Source: Sphingomonas gellani | GTDB lineage: Bacteria > Pseudomonadota > Alphaproteobacteria > Sphingomonadales > Sphingomonadaceae | Assembly (NCBI RefSeq): GCF_900110035.1 | Contig: NZ_FOCF01000011.1 | Coordinates: forward strand, 41,248-105,247 | Direction: 5' to 3' | DNA: 64,000 bases | Shown: positions 1-9,769 of the stretch, piece by piece | Position numbering within the stretch: the stretch's first letter is position 1 | Layout: every line of letters begins with the position of its first letter | Program-made: the position numbers and the translations under genes | Notes under the pieces: model-generated | Told to the model about the DNA's origin: nothing | What the model saw: only the letters and a program-made list of their open reading frames with translations | The model's database searches: none

Positions 1-708
1 GGACCGGCCGAGCAGGTTCTGCGCATAGCTGGCACGGCGGTTCTTGGGATATTGCGCCACCACCTTCTTCAACTGCGCCTCCGCCTCCGGATACCGCTTC
101 GCCGCCCACAGACGGTATCCGTACAGATATTCGTCCTCGGGCGCGTCGCCGGTGGACGGCCTTTCCACACTGGCGTCGGAGGGTGCAGCGACCGGCGTCG
201 CGGACGGGCGCGATGGTGTCGCCGCCGCGGGCGAAGTGACGGCGGGGCGTGACGGCGTACGCGTCGGGGTGGTCGTGCCCTCTTCGACATCCGGCGGCGC
301 CAGTGGTGCGGCGGCGCTGGACATGGCGGTCAGCCGCGCGTCCGTGCCGCGCTTGTACGCGTCAAACTGGTCCTGCAACTGGCGGATGCGATACCCGTTC
401 TGCTCGACCTGGCCCGTCATGTTCGCAACCTGACGTTCCAGCGCGGCGACGCGGCCGGTCAGGTCCGCGACGGCACTGGTCGCGGGCGCACCGGGCGCTG
501 CCGCGCTGGACACGGGCGCCTGCACGTCGGGTTGGATCAGGGTGCCGCCACCGTTGGGAAAAACCTTGCGCTGCACGGCCCGCATCTCGCCTTCCAGCTT
601 GCCGACACGGCCGTCCAGATTGGAGCGGTCGTCCGCCCGCGATTGGGCCCAAACCGCGGCCGGAAGCATCAGTGTCGCGGCACACGCCACGATCAAGGGC
701 TTACGCAT
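1..708 (-). CDS. YbgF/CpoB-like periplasmic TPR protein (3' end off window)
   Basis: The visible 236 codons begin with a signal peptide (MRKPLIVACAATLMLP, Ala-rich, AQ cleavage site near residue 22). A heptad-like segment follows (LDGRVGKLEGEMRAVQ), then a second one (LTGRVAALERQVANM), a Pro/Thr/Ala-rich linker and the start of a tetratricopeptide repeat (YLYGYRLWAAKRYPEAEAQL). This order, signal peptide then coiled coil then linker then C-terminal TPRs, is that of the Tol-Pal associated YbgF/CpoB family, which helps coordinate outer-membrane constriction with septal peptidoglycan synthesis. The remaining TPR repeats lie beyond position 1. No tol or pal gene is visible to confirm it, so the family is likely but the role is inferred. 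The ATG at 708 is chosen because the signal peptide starts there. Confidence 0.75.
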   Translation of the reverse strand, partial: MRKPLIVACAATLMLPAAVWAQSRADDRSNLDGRVGKLEGEMRAVQRKVFPNGGGTLIQPDVQAPVSSAAAPGAPATSAVADLTGRVAALERQVANMTGQVEQNGYRIRQLQDQFDAYKRGTDARLTAMSSAAAPLAPPDVEEGTTTPTRTPSRPAVTSPAAATPSRPSATPVAAPSDASVERPSTGDAPEDEYLYGYRLWAAKRYPEAEAQLKKVVAQYPKNRRASYAQNLLGRS

Positions 709-837
709 GCAAAGAACACCCCAGAGGATTGGTGGTTAACGACACGGGCTATAGCGAAGGCGCGTGGAGCGGTGCCAGCCCCCCTTTGAGGTTAGTCGCA
801 CCCGGCCCACGCGCCGACGCAAGCGACCGGCGCGCCA

Positions 838-1716
838 TCAGCGGTTACTCGCGGACGCGCCGGCGGGCGGTGCTGGCGCAGGTCCGGTAGGCGCCGACGA
901 AGCGGCAGGCCCTCCGGACGCGGAAGTCCCCGCCGCGGACAGGCGCGCGGCAATCGCGGATGCGCTGACCGACACGCCACGGATGGGTCGCTCTCCGGTA
1001 CCGAGCGGCGGCACCGCCGACCCGTTCAACGTCACCTGCAACTTGTCGGGCCGCCCGACGGTGATCTTCGGATCCTTGGCATCGGCAGGCACGTCGAAGC
1101 GTTCGCCCGGCTTCATGTTGTCATTGTACAGTGACTTGTTGTCGGCGTCGTAGACGCGCAGCCACACCTGATCCGTCGCCAGCAGGCTGACCTGCCCGGT
1201 CTTCGGCGGCGTCGTTCGGACCGCCGGCACCGGGGCGGATGCGACAGGGCCCGCCGCGGGGGTAGCGGCCGACGGCGCGGAGCCGGTGCCGTCGCGGAGC
1301 ATCGACGTGCCGAACCACAGGACGGCCAGCACCAGCAGCGCCAGCGCCGCGCCGATGCCCAGCACGGCGACCGTCCGGCTCGGCACCCGCGCGGGATCGG
1401 CGACCTGGAACGGCGTGTAATCTGGCTGGCGGCGTCCCAGCCGGGCGACCTCGTCCCGGACGCGTCCCGCGACCAGCACCTCGTCCGCCCCGACCGCGCG
1501 GGCAAAGGCCTTTGCGAAGCCCACCGCATAGGTCGGCGAGGGCAGGCGGGAGTAATCGGACGCCTCGATCGCCTCCAGATGGCGGACGGGGATGCGCGTG
1601 CGGGCCGCCACCTCCTCCAGCGACAGGCCCATCGAACTGCGCTGCGCACGCAACGTCTCACCGCCCGAAAGCGGTGGCGGCGGCGTGCCCGCGCCGGTGG
1701 CGGCGTTATCCATCAA
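838..1716 (-). CDS. RodZ-like membrane-anchored helix-turn-helix protein
   Basis: 292 residues. An N-terminal HTH of the Cro/XRE type spans about residues 20-85 (LRAQRSSMGLSLEEVAARTR, then the recognition region and LPSPTYAVGFAKAFARAVG). One membrane span follows (VAVLGIGAALALLVLAVLWF), then a periplasmic Pro/Ala linker and a C-terminal beta-rich domain of the DUF4115 type (DQVWLRVYDADNKSLYNDNM; LNGSAVPPLGTGERPIRGVS). The tail is low-complexity Ala/Pro. This is the RodZ architecture, which links MreB to cell-wall elongation, although in alphaproteobacteria many such proteins have not been tested. It is downstream of ptsP on the same strand with a 91-bp gap. ATG is doubled at the start (1716 and 1713). 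Confidence 0.82.
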   Translation of the reverse strand: MMDNAATGAGTPPPPLSGGETLRAQRSSMGLSLEEVAARTRIPVRHLEAIEASDYSRLPSPTYAVGFAKAFARAVGADEVLVAGRVRDEVARLGRRQPDYTPFQVADPARVPSRTVAVLGIGAALALLVLAVLWFGTSMLRDGTGSAPSAATPAAGPVASAPVPAVRTTPPKTGQVSLLATDQVWLRVYDADNKSLYNDNMKPGERFDVPADAKDPKITVGRPDKLQVTLNGSAVPPLGTGERPIRGVSVSASAIAARLSAAGTSASGGPAASSAPTGPAPAPPAGASASNR

Positions 1717-1807
1717 GCTCGCAACTCCCCCGCGACGGTATTGCCCCTTTCATGGCCGGGGCGGCGCAAGCGTGTCAACGCGCCCGCCCAAGTCTTTCAT
1801 CGCCGGC

Positions 1808-4084
1808 TCAGGCCAGTTCGACGCCGTGCCGCTCCGCCCAGTCCGATAACGCCCCGCGCATGTCGCGCGGCGGCGCGGCGAGCAGCTCGCGCAGATAAAT
1901 GGCCAGTTCGGCCTGGTCCAACGACCGGATCATCGCCTTGACCGGGCCTACGGCGGCCGGAGTGATCGACAGGCGTTCTATTCCCAGTCCGATCAGTGCC
2001 ATCGCCTCCAGCGGCCGGCCGCCCATCTCGCCGCACACCGCCAGCTTCACCCCGGCCTGCCGCGCCGGACCCACGATCCGGGCGATGAAACGCAGGATCG
2101 ACGGCGACAACCAGTCGTACCGTTCGGCCAGCTTCGGGTTGGCGCGGTCCGCCGCGAACAGGAACTGGGTCAGGTCGTTGGTGCCGATCGACAGGAAATC
2201 CAAGCGCGGCAACAAAAGGTCCAGCTGCTCGGCCAGCGCCGGCACCTCCAGCATCGCACCATAGCGGATGTCGGCGGGCAGGCGCTTGTTGCGCCCGGCC
2301 AGGAACGCGCGCTGCGCCTCGAACAGGGCGCGCGCCTCGTCGAACTCCCAGGGTTCGGACACCATGGGGAACATCACGAACAGGGTCCGACCGGCCGCCG
2401 CCTCGATCAGCGCGCGCGCCTGCGCCTTCATCAACCCGTCGCGTTCCAGCGCCAGGCGCAGCGCGCGCCAGCCCATTGCGGGGTTCTCCTCCTCCCCGTC
2501 GTCGTGCGTCAGATAAGGCAGTGCCTTGTCCCCGCCGATATCGACGGTGCGGAAGATGACCGGCCGCTCGCCCGCCGCATCCAGAACCTCGCGGTACAGA
2601 CGCTGCTGCCGCTCGCGCTGGGGCAGGGTGGCGGACACCAGGAACTGGAACTCGGTCCGGAACAGGCCGATGCCGTCCGCGCCGGTCATATCCAGCGCGG
2701 CCACGTCGTCCCTCAGACCCGCATTGACCATCAGCGTGACGCGCTGCCCGTCGCGGGTCGCCGGCGGCAGGTCGCGCATCGCGGCAAAGGCCTGGCGACG
2801 CTTCTGCCGCAACTGCAGCCGCGCCTCGAATGCTTCCTCCATGCCGGTCGAGGGCCGCACGAACGCCACCCCCTCCGTCACATCGAGCAGCAACAGGTCG
2901 CCTTCGCCGATCAGTCGCTTCACGTCCCGCACCCGGCCCAGCACCGGCACACCCATCGCGCGTGCGACGATGGTGACATGCGCGGTCAGCGACCCTTCCT
3001 CCAGGATCACGCCCTTCAGCCGCCGCCGGTCATATTCCAGCAGCTCCGCCGGACCCAGATTGCGCGCGATCAGGATCGTGTCCTGGCGCAATCCCATCTG
3101 CGCCGCGGTGCCCATCTGGCCCGACACGATGCGCAGCAGCCGGTTCGCCATGTCCTCCAGATCGTGCATGCGATCGGCGAGCAGCGGGTCGTCGATCTGG
3201 CGCATGCGCTGGCGCGTGCGCTGCTGCACCCGCTCTATCGCCGCCTCCGCGGTCAGGCCGGAATCGATCGCCTCGTTGATCCGCCTCGCCCAGCCCTCGT
3301 CATAGGCGAACATCTTGTAGGTCTCGAGCACCTCGACATGCTCGCCGCCCACGCCGAACTCCGCCTCCCGCGCCATGCGGTCGATCTGTTCGCGCATCTT
3401 ATCAAACGCGGCATAGACGCGGTGCCGTTCCGCATCGATGTCCTCGGCCACCGTGTGTTCGATGACGACGCGCGGCTGGTGGAACACGGCATGGCCCGAC
3501 GCCATGCCCTCCACCAGCTTCTGCCCGCCGACACGCAGCGCCTGGGTGGACTGCGCCGGACGGGTCGACCCGCCCGTGCTTTCGTCGATCAGCCCGGCAT
3601 TGGCGATCAGTTCTGACAGCACCATCGCCACCGTCTGCAACGCCTCGATCTCGACATCGGCATAGCGGCGCGGGTCGGTGTGCTGGACGGCCAGGACGCC
3701 CACCGCCCGCTCCCGCCGGATGATCGGCACGCCGGCGAAGCTGTGGAATCGGTCCTCGCCCGTTTCCGGCTTGTACGCGAAGTCGGGATGGCTCGCGGCC
3801 TCGTCGAGGTTCAGCACCTCCACATGCTTGGCGATGGTGCCGACCAGCCCCTCGCCCAGCGCCAGCTTGGTGACGTGCACGGCGTCCTGGTCCAGCCCGC
3901 GCGTCGCGAACAGTTCCAGCACCCCCTCGCGCAGCAGGTAGATCGAGCACACCTCGCTGTCGATCGCCTCGCCGATGATCTGGGTGACGCTGTTCAGCTT
4001 GGCCTGCGCCGTGCTGCGGGCGGCCATCACGTCGTGAAGGCGGGTCAGGATCTCGCGGGCGGAGGCGGCGGCCGAGACGGGCAT
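1808..4084 (-). CDS. ptsP: phosphoenolpyruvate-protein phosphotransferase, nitrogen PTS (EI-Ntr)
   Basis: 758 residues, the length expected of PtsP rather than of sugar-PTS EI (about 575). Residues about 15-165 form a GAF domain, the family's nitrogen-signal sensor (glutamine/2-oxoglutarate in studied cases). The swivelling phosphohistidine domain contains EEGSLTAHVTIVARAMG, with His369 as the predicted phosphorylated residue. The C-terminal PEP-binding barrel has GADGIGLFRTEFQFL, and near the end AVCGEMGGRP with the catalytic Cys. It passes phosphate from PEP to NPr and then to EIIA-Ntr; those partners are not in the window. It faces the antiporter gene at 4193 across about 108 bp. Confidence 0.95.
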   Translation of the reverse strand: MPVSAAASAREILTRLHDVMAARSTAQAKLNSVTQIIGEAIDSEVCSIYLLREGVLELFATRGLDQDAVHVTKLALGEGLVGTIAKHVEVLNLDEAASHPDFAYKPETGEDRFHSFAGVPIIRRERAVGVLAVQHTDPRRYADVEIEALQTVAMVLSELIANAGLIDESTGGSTRPAQSTQALRVGGQKLVEGMASGHAVFHQPRVVIEHTVAEDIDAERHRVYAAFDKMREQIDRMAREAEFGVGGEHVEVLETYKMFAYDEGWARRINEAIDSGLTAEAAIERVQQRTRQRMRQIDDPLLADRMHDLEDMANRLLRIVSGQMGTAAQMGLRQDTILIARNLGPAELLEYDRRRLKGVILEEGSLTAHVTIVARAMGVPVLGRVRDVKRLIGEGDLLLLDVTEGVAFVRPSTGMEEAFEARLQLRQKRRQAFAAMRDLPPATRDGQRVTLMVNAGLRDDVAALDMTGADGIGLFRTEFQFLVSATLPQRERQQRLYREVLDAAGERPVIFRTVDIGGDKALPYLTHDDGEEENPAMGWRALRLALERDGLMKAQARALIEAAAGRTLFVMFPMVSEPWEFDEARALFEAQRAFLAGRNKRLPADIRYGAMLEVPALAEQLDLLLPRLDFLSIGTNDLTQFLFAADRANPKLAERYDWLSPSILRFIARIVGPARQAGVKLAVCGEMGGRPLEAMALIGLGIERLSITPAAVGPVKAMIRSLDQAELAIYLRELLAAPPRDMRGALSDWAERHGVELA

Positions 4085-4192
4085 CGCGAATGGCTAGCAG
4101 GTCACGGGCCACGGCGTCACGTGGCAAATCTTCGCGGCGGAACAGCTTGCCCATGCACCGGGTTGATCCACCCACATGACGGCACGCGCACC

Positions 4193-5728
4193 TTGACCTT
4201 TTTCGAGATATTGCTTGGCCTGCTGCTGGTCGCCATCGTGCTGTTGCAGGTGGCCCGGCGCCTCGGGCTTCCCTATCCGTCCATGCTGGCGCTGGCGGGG
4301 GTGGGCGTGGCGTTCCTGCCGGGCATTCCGCCGATCCATATCGACCCCGACACCGCGCTTGCCCTGTTCATCGCGCCCGTGCTGCTCGATGCGGCCTATG
4401 ACTATCCCCTGGATGCGGCGAGCCGGTTGTGGCGACCGCTGACTATCCTGGTGCTGGGCGCGGTGCTGGTAACTGCCGCGACGATCGCCGGCATCGGATG
4501 GTGGTTCGCGAACCTGCCCATCGCCGCCGCGATCGCTCTCGGCGCCATCGTCGCACCGCCGGACGCCGCCGCCGCCACCGCAGTCGCCAATTCGGTGTCG
4601 CTGCCGCGCCGCACGGTCGCCGTGCTGAAGGGGGAGAGCCTGCTGAACGACGCCACCGCCCTGCTGTTGTTCAACGGCGCGCTGGCGGTCCAGACGGCGG
4701 ACGGATCGAATGGGGAGATCGCCCTGCACCTGGCATTGGCCGTTCCCGGCGGCCTCCTGCTCGGCGTGGCATCGGGATGGCTGTTGCAGCGGGTCAACAG
4801 GTTCGTCGCCGGCACGCTGGGCGGCAACATCCTCCAGTTCGTCGGCGCGTTCGTGGTGTGGCTGGTGGCGGAGCATCTGGAGCTGTCCGCCGTGCTGGCG
4901 GTGGTCGCATCCGGCGTCACCATCGCCCGGTCCGCGCACCGGGACACGTCACCGCGCGTGCGGGTGCACTCCTTTGCGGTGTGGACGACCGTGGTGTTCC
5001 TGCTCAACGTCGTCGCGTTCCTGCTGATGGGCATGCAGGCCAGGGTGATCCTCGGCCGACTGCCGGCCAGCGAACTGCCCGGCCAGCTGGGTATCGTCGG
5101 ACTCGTGGTGGCGGGCGTGGTGATCGCCCGCATGCTGGTGGTGATGGCCTGGAACGTCGCCTCCCGCCGCTGGGCATGGGTGCGCGGATCGCTGGAGCCG
5201 CCGACCGTGAGCCAGGGCGTGCTGGTCGGCTGGGCCGGGATGCGCGGGCTGCTGTCGCTCGCCACCGCCTTCGCGCTGCCGCCCAACTTCCCCCAGCGCG
5301 ACATGGTCGTGCTCGCCGCATTCGCGGTGGTCCTGGCGACGCTGGTGTTCCAGGGGCTGACACTGGCGCCGCTGATCCGCCTGCTCAAGCTCGACCGGCT
5401 GGAAGACCCGGAGGAGGAGGTGGCGGAGGCTCGCCGGCGGCTGACGGACACGGCGCTGACCCGGCTGAAGGACTTTCCCGACGCGAAGGCACTGCACGCC
5501 ACCTTTTCCGCCAAGCAGCGGGCCGACGACGATCCCGATTGCGCAGAATGGCTGGACCGACAGCGCGATGCGATGCTGGCCGTGGTCGATGCGCAGCGTC
5601 ACGAACTCGATCGCCTGCGCCGCGACGAGACGATCGGGACGGAGGTGTTCTACCAGTTGCAGGAGGAACTGGACTGGCGCGCGCTGACCCTGGTGCCCGA
5701 AGAGGAAAAGCGCATCGAGGAGGCGTAG
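4193..5728 (+). CDS. CPA1-type Na+/H+ antiporter
   Basis: About 511 residues with roughly 12 hydrophobic segments, starting FFEILLGLLLVAIVLLQVAR. The family core is visible: GAIVAPPDAAAATAVA (the acidic-residue motif, PPDA), LKGESLLNDATALLLF (the conserved ES-LLND helix) and a final FALPPNFPQRD region. A hydrophilic cytoplasmic tail of about 110 residues, rich in Glu/Arg, follows LEDPEEEVAEARRRL. Such proteins exchange Na+ or K+ for H+ across the inner membrane. No ATG lies at the N-terminus in this frame. TTG at 4193 places the first helix correctly, with TTG 4163 as the alternative. A much longer upstream reading runs antisense into ptsP and is not credible. Confidence 0.85.
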   Translation: MTFFEILLGLLLVAIVLLQVARRLGLPYPSMLALAGVGVAFLPGIPPIHIDPDTALALFIAPVLLDAAYDYPLDAASRLWRPLTILVLGAVLVTAATIAGIGWWFANLPIAAAIALGAIVAPPDAAAATAVANSVSLPRRTVAVLKGESLLNDATALLLFNGALAVQTADGSNGEIALHLALAVPGGLLLGVASGWLLQRVNRFVAGTLGGNILQFVGAFVVWLVAEHLELSAVLAVVASGVTIARSAHRDTSPRVRVHSFAVWTTVVFLLNVVAFLLMGMQARVILGRLPASELPGQLGIVGLVVAGVVIARMLVVMAWNVASRRWAWVRGSLEPPTVSQGVLVGWAGMRGLLSLATAFALPPNFPQRDMVVLAAFAVVLATLVFQGLTLAPLIRLLKLDRLEDPEEEVAEARRRLTDTALTRLKDFPDAKALHATFSAKQRADDDPDCAEWLDRQRDAMLAVVDAQRHELDRLRRDETIGTEVFYQLQEELDWRALTLVPEEEKRIEEA

Positions 5729-5738
5729 GGCCGCCCGA

Positions 5739-6761
5739 TTACCCGTCGAACAGACCCTCCTGCGACCCGGCCGGCGGGTTCAAGCCCAGATGCTTCCACC
5801 CGCCCGTATTCAGCACGCGCCCGCGTGCGGTCCGCGCCACCAGGCCCAGCTGGATCAGGTACGGCTCGATCACTTCCTCGATCGTGTCGCGCGGTTCGGA
5901 CAGGCCGGCGGCCAGCGTCTCCACCCCGACCGGGCCACCGCGATAGATGTCGGCGATCATGTGCAGGTACCGCCGGTCCATCGCGTCCAGCCCCAGCCCA
6001 TCCACTTCCAGCCGGTTGAGCGCGCGGTCCGCCACCGGCCGGTCCACCACGCTCGCCCCCGCCACGTCGGCGAAATCGCGCACCCGCCTGAGCAACCGGC
6101 CCGCGATACGCGGCGTGCCCCGCGACCGCCGCGCGATCTCCACCGCCCCATCCGGCGCGATGCCCAGCCCCAGCAGACCGGCGGCCCGCGTCACCACGCG
6201 TTCCAGCTCGTCCACCGTGTAGAATTGCAGCCGCACCGGAATGCCGAACCGGTCACGCAACGGCGTCGTCAACAGCCCCTGCCGCGTTGTCGCGCCGACC
6301 AGCGTGAAGCGGGGCAGGTCGATGCGGACCGACCGGGCCGATGGCCCTTCCCCGATCATCAGATCCAGCGCGCGGTCCTCCATCGCCGGGTACAGCACCT
6401 CCTCCACGGCGGGCTGAAGGCGATGGATCTCGTCGATGAACAGGACGTCGCCGTCCTCCAAATTGGTCAGCAGCGCGGCCAGGTCGCCCGATTTCGCGAT
6501 CACGGGACCGGACGTGGCGCGAAAGCCCACGCCCATCTCGCGCGCGATGATCTGCGCCAGCGTCGTCTTGCCCAGGCCGGGCGGGCCGAAGAACAGGACA
6601 TGGTCCAATGCCTCGGACCGAGCGCGCGCCGCCTCGATGAACACGCGCAGATTGTCCCGCGCGGCACGCTGCCCGACGAAGTCATCCAGGCTCTTTGGTC
6701 GGAGCGCCGCGTCCACGTCCTCGGGCCGGCGGGATGCGGAAAGAAGGCGGTCGTCGGTCAC
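5739..6761 (-). CDS. ruvB: Holliday junction branch migration ATPase RuvB
   Basis: 340 residues from a GTG start at 6761. That start is chosen because the protein then begins [20 protein letters not shown], the usual RuvB N-terminus; an upstream start would add 18 unrelated residues. Walker A is GPPGLGKTT at about 59-67 and Walker B is LFIDEIHRL. Sensor 1 is GATTRQG, and the arginine-finger/winged-helix C-terminus contains [13 protein letters not shown]. It is the hexameric motor that drives branch migration with RuvA at Holliday junctions. It is separated from ruvA by an esterase gene, which is unusual for a ruv cluster. Confidence 0.97.
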   Translation of the reverse strand: MTDDRLLSASRRPEDVDAALRPKSLDDFVGQRAARDNLRVFIEAARARSEALDHVLFFGPPGLGKTTLAQIIAREMGVGFRATSGPVIAKSGDLAALLTNLEDGDVLFIDEIHRLQPAVEEVLYPAMEDRALDLMIGEGPSARSVRIDLPRFTLVGATTRQGLLTTPLRDRFGIPVRLQFYTVDELERVVTRAAGLLGLGIAPDGAVEIARRSRGTPRIAGRLLRRVRDFADVAGASVVDRPVADRALNRLEVDGLGLDAMDRRYLHMIADIYRGGPVGVETLAAGLSEPRDTIEEVIEPYLIQLGLVARTARGRVLNTGGWKHLGLNPPAGSQEGLFDG

Positions 6762-6848
6762 GTCCAGCGTCGTACCCCGACCCGTCGCCACGCGGCAAGG
6801 TGTCGCGCCGAACAACGCCGCCCCGTCACGCCGCGCGACCCGCAGCCG

Positions 6849-7772
6849 CTAACGATGGTGCGACGACAGGAACGCCCACATCGCCTCGTTGTCGACCGTG
6901 CTCCAGCTGTGCGGGCCCCCGCGTGTGACGCGGCCCACCACCTCCGCCCCATCGCGGCAGCCGGCATAGCCCTCCTCATAGACGCGCTGGTCCAGCCAGC
7001 GGGTCGGACGTGGCATCGTGCAGCCGTTCAGCGCCGCCCAGCGCTGCTCCGCGGCTTGCATCGAATATTGCCAGTAAGGCGCGCCGCCGCCCGCGATCGG
7101 GTTGGTGGTGTCGGCATCCCCGGCAAAGGCGATGACCGGCATCGAGCGCACCGGCCGGCACGTCGCCGGATCGGGGGTTGCCGCGTCCTCCTTCGACGGC
7201 CTGCCGGCACGCAGACCGACCACCGGCGCAATTGCCGCGAAGCGATCGGCCGCGACACAGCCGAGCCACGACGTCATGCGCCCGCCACCCGACAGGCCGG
7301 TGACATAGACGCGGGTGCCGTCGACGCAGCCGGCGCGGATCAGCTGGTCGATGCCGGCCAGGATGAACGCCACGTCGTCACGATCGCCCGGCCCCGGCAT
7401 CGCGCCGCTGACGGAGGGGACGCCCGGTATGTTCCACACGAACCCGTTGCCTGAACGGATACCGCCGTCCGGCGCGGCGACGATGAAGCCGTGCCGGTCC
7501 GCCGTGGCGGCCAGCCCGCTTTCCCTCAGCATGTCGCGCCCCGTCGATGTGCTGCCATGCAGCAGCACCAGCAGCGGGATCGGCGCGTGCCGAGTGGCGT
7601 CGGCCGGAAAGTGCAGCGACGCCGGGGCAAAGCCTCCCGCACCCTCTGGTCGGATGCACTCCGCCGCCGCCGTTCCGCCAACTCCGGCGCCGCACAGCAG
7701 CAGGGCTGCCGTCGCGAGCGCGCGGCAAAGGGCGACCAACGCCGCCACCATCCTCGTCCGGTTGCCGATCAT
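6849..7772 (-). CDS. secreted poly(3-hydroxybutyrate) depolymerase/feruloyl-esterase-like alpha/beta hydrolase
   Basis: About 307 residues from the ATG at 7772 (an upstream ATG at 7808 is less likely), beginning with a signal peptide that ends near GVGGTAAAE. The hydrolase core shows the oxyanion region PLLVLLHGSTSTG, the nucleophile elbow GLSGGGRM (G-x-S-x-G) and a probable catalytic His in GGPHSWSTVD near the end. Asp in AFAGDADTTNP is a candidate acid. This is the LpqC/PHB-depolymerase-like group of esterases, whose real substrates vary (polyesters, feruloyl esters). It sits between ruvA and ruvB in the same orientation, with about 70 bp on the ruvA side and 87 bp on the ruvB side. No functional link to recombination is apparent. 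Confidence 0.8.
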   Translation of the reverse strand: MIGNRTRMVAALVALCRALATAALLLCGAGVGGTAAAECIRPEGAGGFAPASLHFPADATRHAPIPLLVLLHGSTSTGRDMLRESGLAATADRHGFIVAAPDGGIRSGNGFVWNIPGVPSVSGAMPGPGDRDDVAFILAGIDQLIRAGCVDGTRVYVTGLSGGGRMTSWLGCVAADRFAAIAPVVGLRAGRPSKEDAATPDPATCRPVRSMPVIAFAGDADTTNPIAGGGAPYWQYSMQAAEQRWAALNGCTMPRPTRWLDQRVYEEGYAGCRDGAEVVGRVTRGGPHSWSTVDNEAMWAFLSSHHR

Positions 7773-7841
7773 CCCGTCAACTCCCTTGTCGCGCCTGATG
7801 AACGCCAAGTCCCAGGCGACGCACGTCCCTGGATCGACCCG

Positions 7842-8441
7842 CTACCTGGCCGCCTTTTTCAGGGCCAACCGCACCAGCGCGTCCAGCGAGGCGCCGGGCC
7901 CCAGATCCTCCTCCGCCGCGCCGACCGCGCTGGCCGCCTCCGCGGGGCGGAATCCCAGGTTGAGCAACGCCGACACCGCGTCCGCCGATGCGCCGACGGG
8001 CAGCGCCTGCGCAGACGCCGCCGGGCCGAGCGCGGGGATCGCGCCGACCTTGTCCTTCAACTCACGCACGATCCGCTCGGCCAGCTTGGGTCCGACGCCG
8101 TTCGCCCGCGCCACGCTCGCCTTGTCCTGCGCGGCAACCGCACGGTTCAGCTCCGCCGGCTCCAGCACCGACAGGATCGCCAGCGCCACGCGTGCGCCGA
8201 CCCCCTGCACGCCGGTCAGCAGCCGGAACCAGTCGCGCTCATCGGCGCGGGCGAACCCGACCAGCCGGATGAAGTCCTCACCCACCAGCGTTTCGGTGAA
8301 CAGCGTCGCCGCCTCTCCGACCGCGCCCAGCGCCGCCAGCGTGCGCGACGACGCGCCGACCAGGTACCCGACGCCGCCGACATCGATCACCGCATGGTCG
8401 ATGCCTGTGGAGTCCAGCCGCCCCTTCAGATGCGCGATCAT
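7842..8441 (-). CDS. ruvA: Holliday junction-binding protein RuvA
   Basis: 199 residues. The N-terminal OB fold starts [28 protein letters not shown], and the two helix-hairpin-helix motifs are [18 protein letters not shown] and [19 protein letters not shown], with the acidic pin between. The C-terminal domain III ([22 protein letters not shown]) contacts RuvB. It forms the tetramer that holds the four-way junction open for RuvB-driven migration. It lies 22 bp downstream of ruvC, so the two are probably co-transcribed. Confidence 0.97.
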   Translation of the reverse strand: MIAHLKGRLDSTGIDHAVIDVGGVGYLVGASSRTLAALGAVGEAATLFTETLVGEDFIRLVGFARADERDWFRLLTGVQGVGARVALAILSVLEPAELNRAVAAQDKASVARANGVGPKLAERIVRELKDKVGAIPALGPAASAQALPVGASADAVSALLNLGFRPAEAASAVGAAEEDLGPGASLDALVRLALKKAAR

Positions 8442-8463
8442 GCGCCGATCCCCCCTCGCGCGT

Positions 8464-8973
8464 TCACGCGCCTATTCCCGTACTGCGCCGCGCGCGTGCC
8501 TGCGCGCTGGCCAGGTGGTGCGCATGGGTGATCGCCACCGCCAGCGCGTCGGCGGCGTCCGGTCCGGACAGCTTCACGCCCGGCAGCAGATGGCCGACCA
8601 TCGCCTGGATCTGCCGCTTGTCCGCGCCGCCGGTGCCGACCACCGCCTTTTTCACCACGCTGGGATGATATTCGCCGACCGCGAGGCCGGCGCTCGCCGC
8701 CGCCAGCAGCACGACGCCCCGCGCCTGACCCAGTTTGAGCGTCGATTGCGCGTTGGTGTTGCCCAGCACCTCCTCCGCCGCCGCGCTGTCGGGCCGCTCC
8801 ACGCGGATCATCTCGCCCAGCGCTTCGTACAGGTTGGACAGGCGCCGGGGCAGCGGCATCGACGGTTCGGTCTTGATCTGGCCGTTGCCGACATGGCGCA
8901 ACCGGTTGCCGTCGGCCGCAATCAAGCCCCAGCCTGTTGTGCCGAGGCCGGGATCCAGGCCGAGGATTATCAC
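8464..8973 (-). CDS. ruvC: Holliday junction resolvase RuvC
   Basis: 169 residues with the RNase H-like fold. The four acidic catalytic positions are visible: Asp7 in [14 protein letters not shown], Glu67/Glu68 in [10 protein letters not shown], and Asp139 and Asp142 in [13 protein letters not shown]. It nicks two strands of a Holliday junction symmetrically as part of the RuvABC resolvasome. It lies between yebC (22 bp upstream) and ruvA (22 bp downstream), the usual alphaproteobacterial order. Confidence 0.97.
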   Translation of the reverse strand: MIILGLDPGLGTTGWGLIAADGNRLRHVGNGQIKTEPSMPLPRRLSNLYEALGEMIRVERPDSAAAEEVLGNTNAQSTLKLGQARGVVLLAAASAGLAVGEYHPSVVKKAVVGTGGADKRQIQAMVGHLLPGVKLSGPDAADALAVAITHAHHLASAQARARRSTGIGA

Positions 8974-8995
8974 GCCAACCCGATCGGGAGCGCGA

Positions 8996-9739
8996 TCAGG
9001 AGAGCTTCTCCATCACCTCGTCGGACACTTCGTAATTGCCCCACACGGTCTGCACGTCGTCGTCGTCGTCCAGCGCGTCGATCAGCTTGAACAGCGTCGC
9101 CGCATCGCCTTCCTCGACCGCCACCATGGTCTGCGGCCGCCAGGCGAGCTTCGCGCCCTCCGCCTCGCCCAGCACCGGCTCCAGCGCCTTGGCCACTTCG
9201 TGCAGGTCGCCCTGCGCGGTCCAGATCTCGTGCCCGTCCTCGCTGGACGTCACGTCCTCCGCGCCCGCTTCCAGCGCCGCCTCGAACACCTTTTCGGCGT
9301 CGCCGGCGGTTGCGGGATAGTTGATCAGGCCCATCCGGTCGAAACCGTGGCTGACCGATCCGGCGGTGCCCAGATTGCCGCCGTTCTTCGACACCGCGGT
9401 GCGCACGTTGGTCGCGGTGCGGTTGCGGTTGTCGGTCAGCGCCTCGATGATGAGGGACACGCCGCCGGGACCGAAGCCCTCGTAGCGGATTTCCTCGTAA
9501 TTCTCCGTGTCGCCCTTTGCGGCCTTGTCGATCGAACGCTGGATGTTGTCCTTGGGCACCGACTGCGCCTTGGCCGCGTTGATCGCGGCGCGCAGGCGCG
9601 GGTTCATGTCGGGATCGGGCAGGCCCATCTTCGCCGCCACCGTGATCTCTCGCGACAGCTTGGAGAACATGGAGGAGCGCTTCTTGTCCTGCGCGCCCTT
9701 GCGATGCATGATGTTCTTGAACTTGGAATGGCCTGCCAT
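8996..9739 (-). CDS. yebC: YebC/PmpR family protein (translation/transcription factor)
   Basis: 247 residues starting [18 protein letters not shown], the invariant YebC N-terminus. The middle domain contains [20 protein letters not shown], and the C-terminal domain has an Asp-rich turn ([15 protein letters not shown]). The family was long described as a DNA-binding regulator, and some members have been shown to help ribosomes through difficult proline-rich stretches. It is first in the yebC-ruvC-ruvA run. Confidence 0.95.
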   Translation of the reverse strand: MAGHSKFKNIMHRKGAQDKKRSSMFSKLSREITVAAKMGLPDPDMNPRLRAAINAAKAQSVPKDNIQRSIDKAAKGDTENYEEIRYEGFGPGGVSLIIEALTDNRNRTATNVRTAVSKNGGNLGTAGSVSHGFDRMGLINYPATAGDAEKVFEAALEAGAEDVTSSEDGHEIWTAQGDLHEVAKALEPVLGEAEGAKLAWRPQTMVAVEEGDAATLFKLIDALDDDDDVQTVWGNYEVSDEVMEKLS

Positions 9740-9769
9740 GGTGCGCCTTTTGAGAAGATGCGCCCGCCT

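Noticed and set aside
3680..4192. Long N-terminal extension of the antiporter
   Set aside because: It runs antisense over ptsP and gives His/Arg/Gly-rich, non-membrane sequence before the first true helix.
5739..6815. RuvB start at 6815
   Set aside because: It adds 18 residues unlike the family; GTG 6761 gives the usual N-terminus and length.
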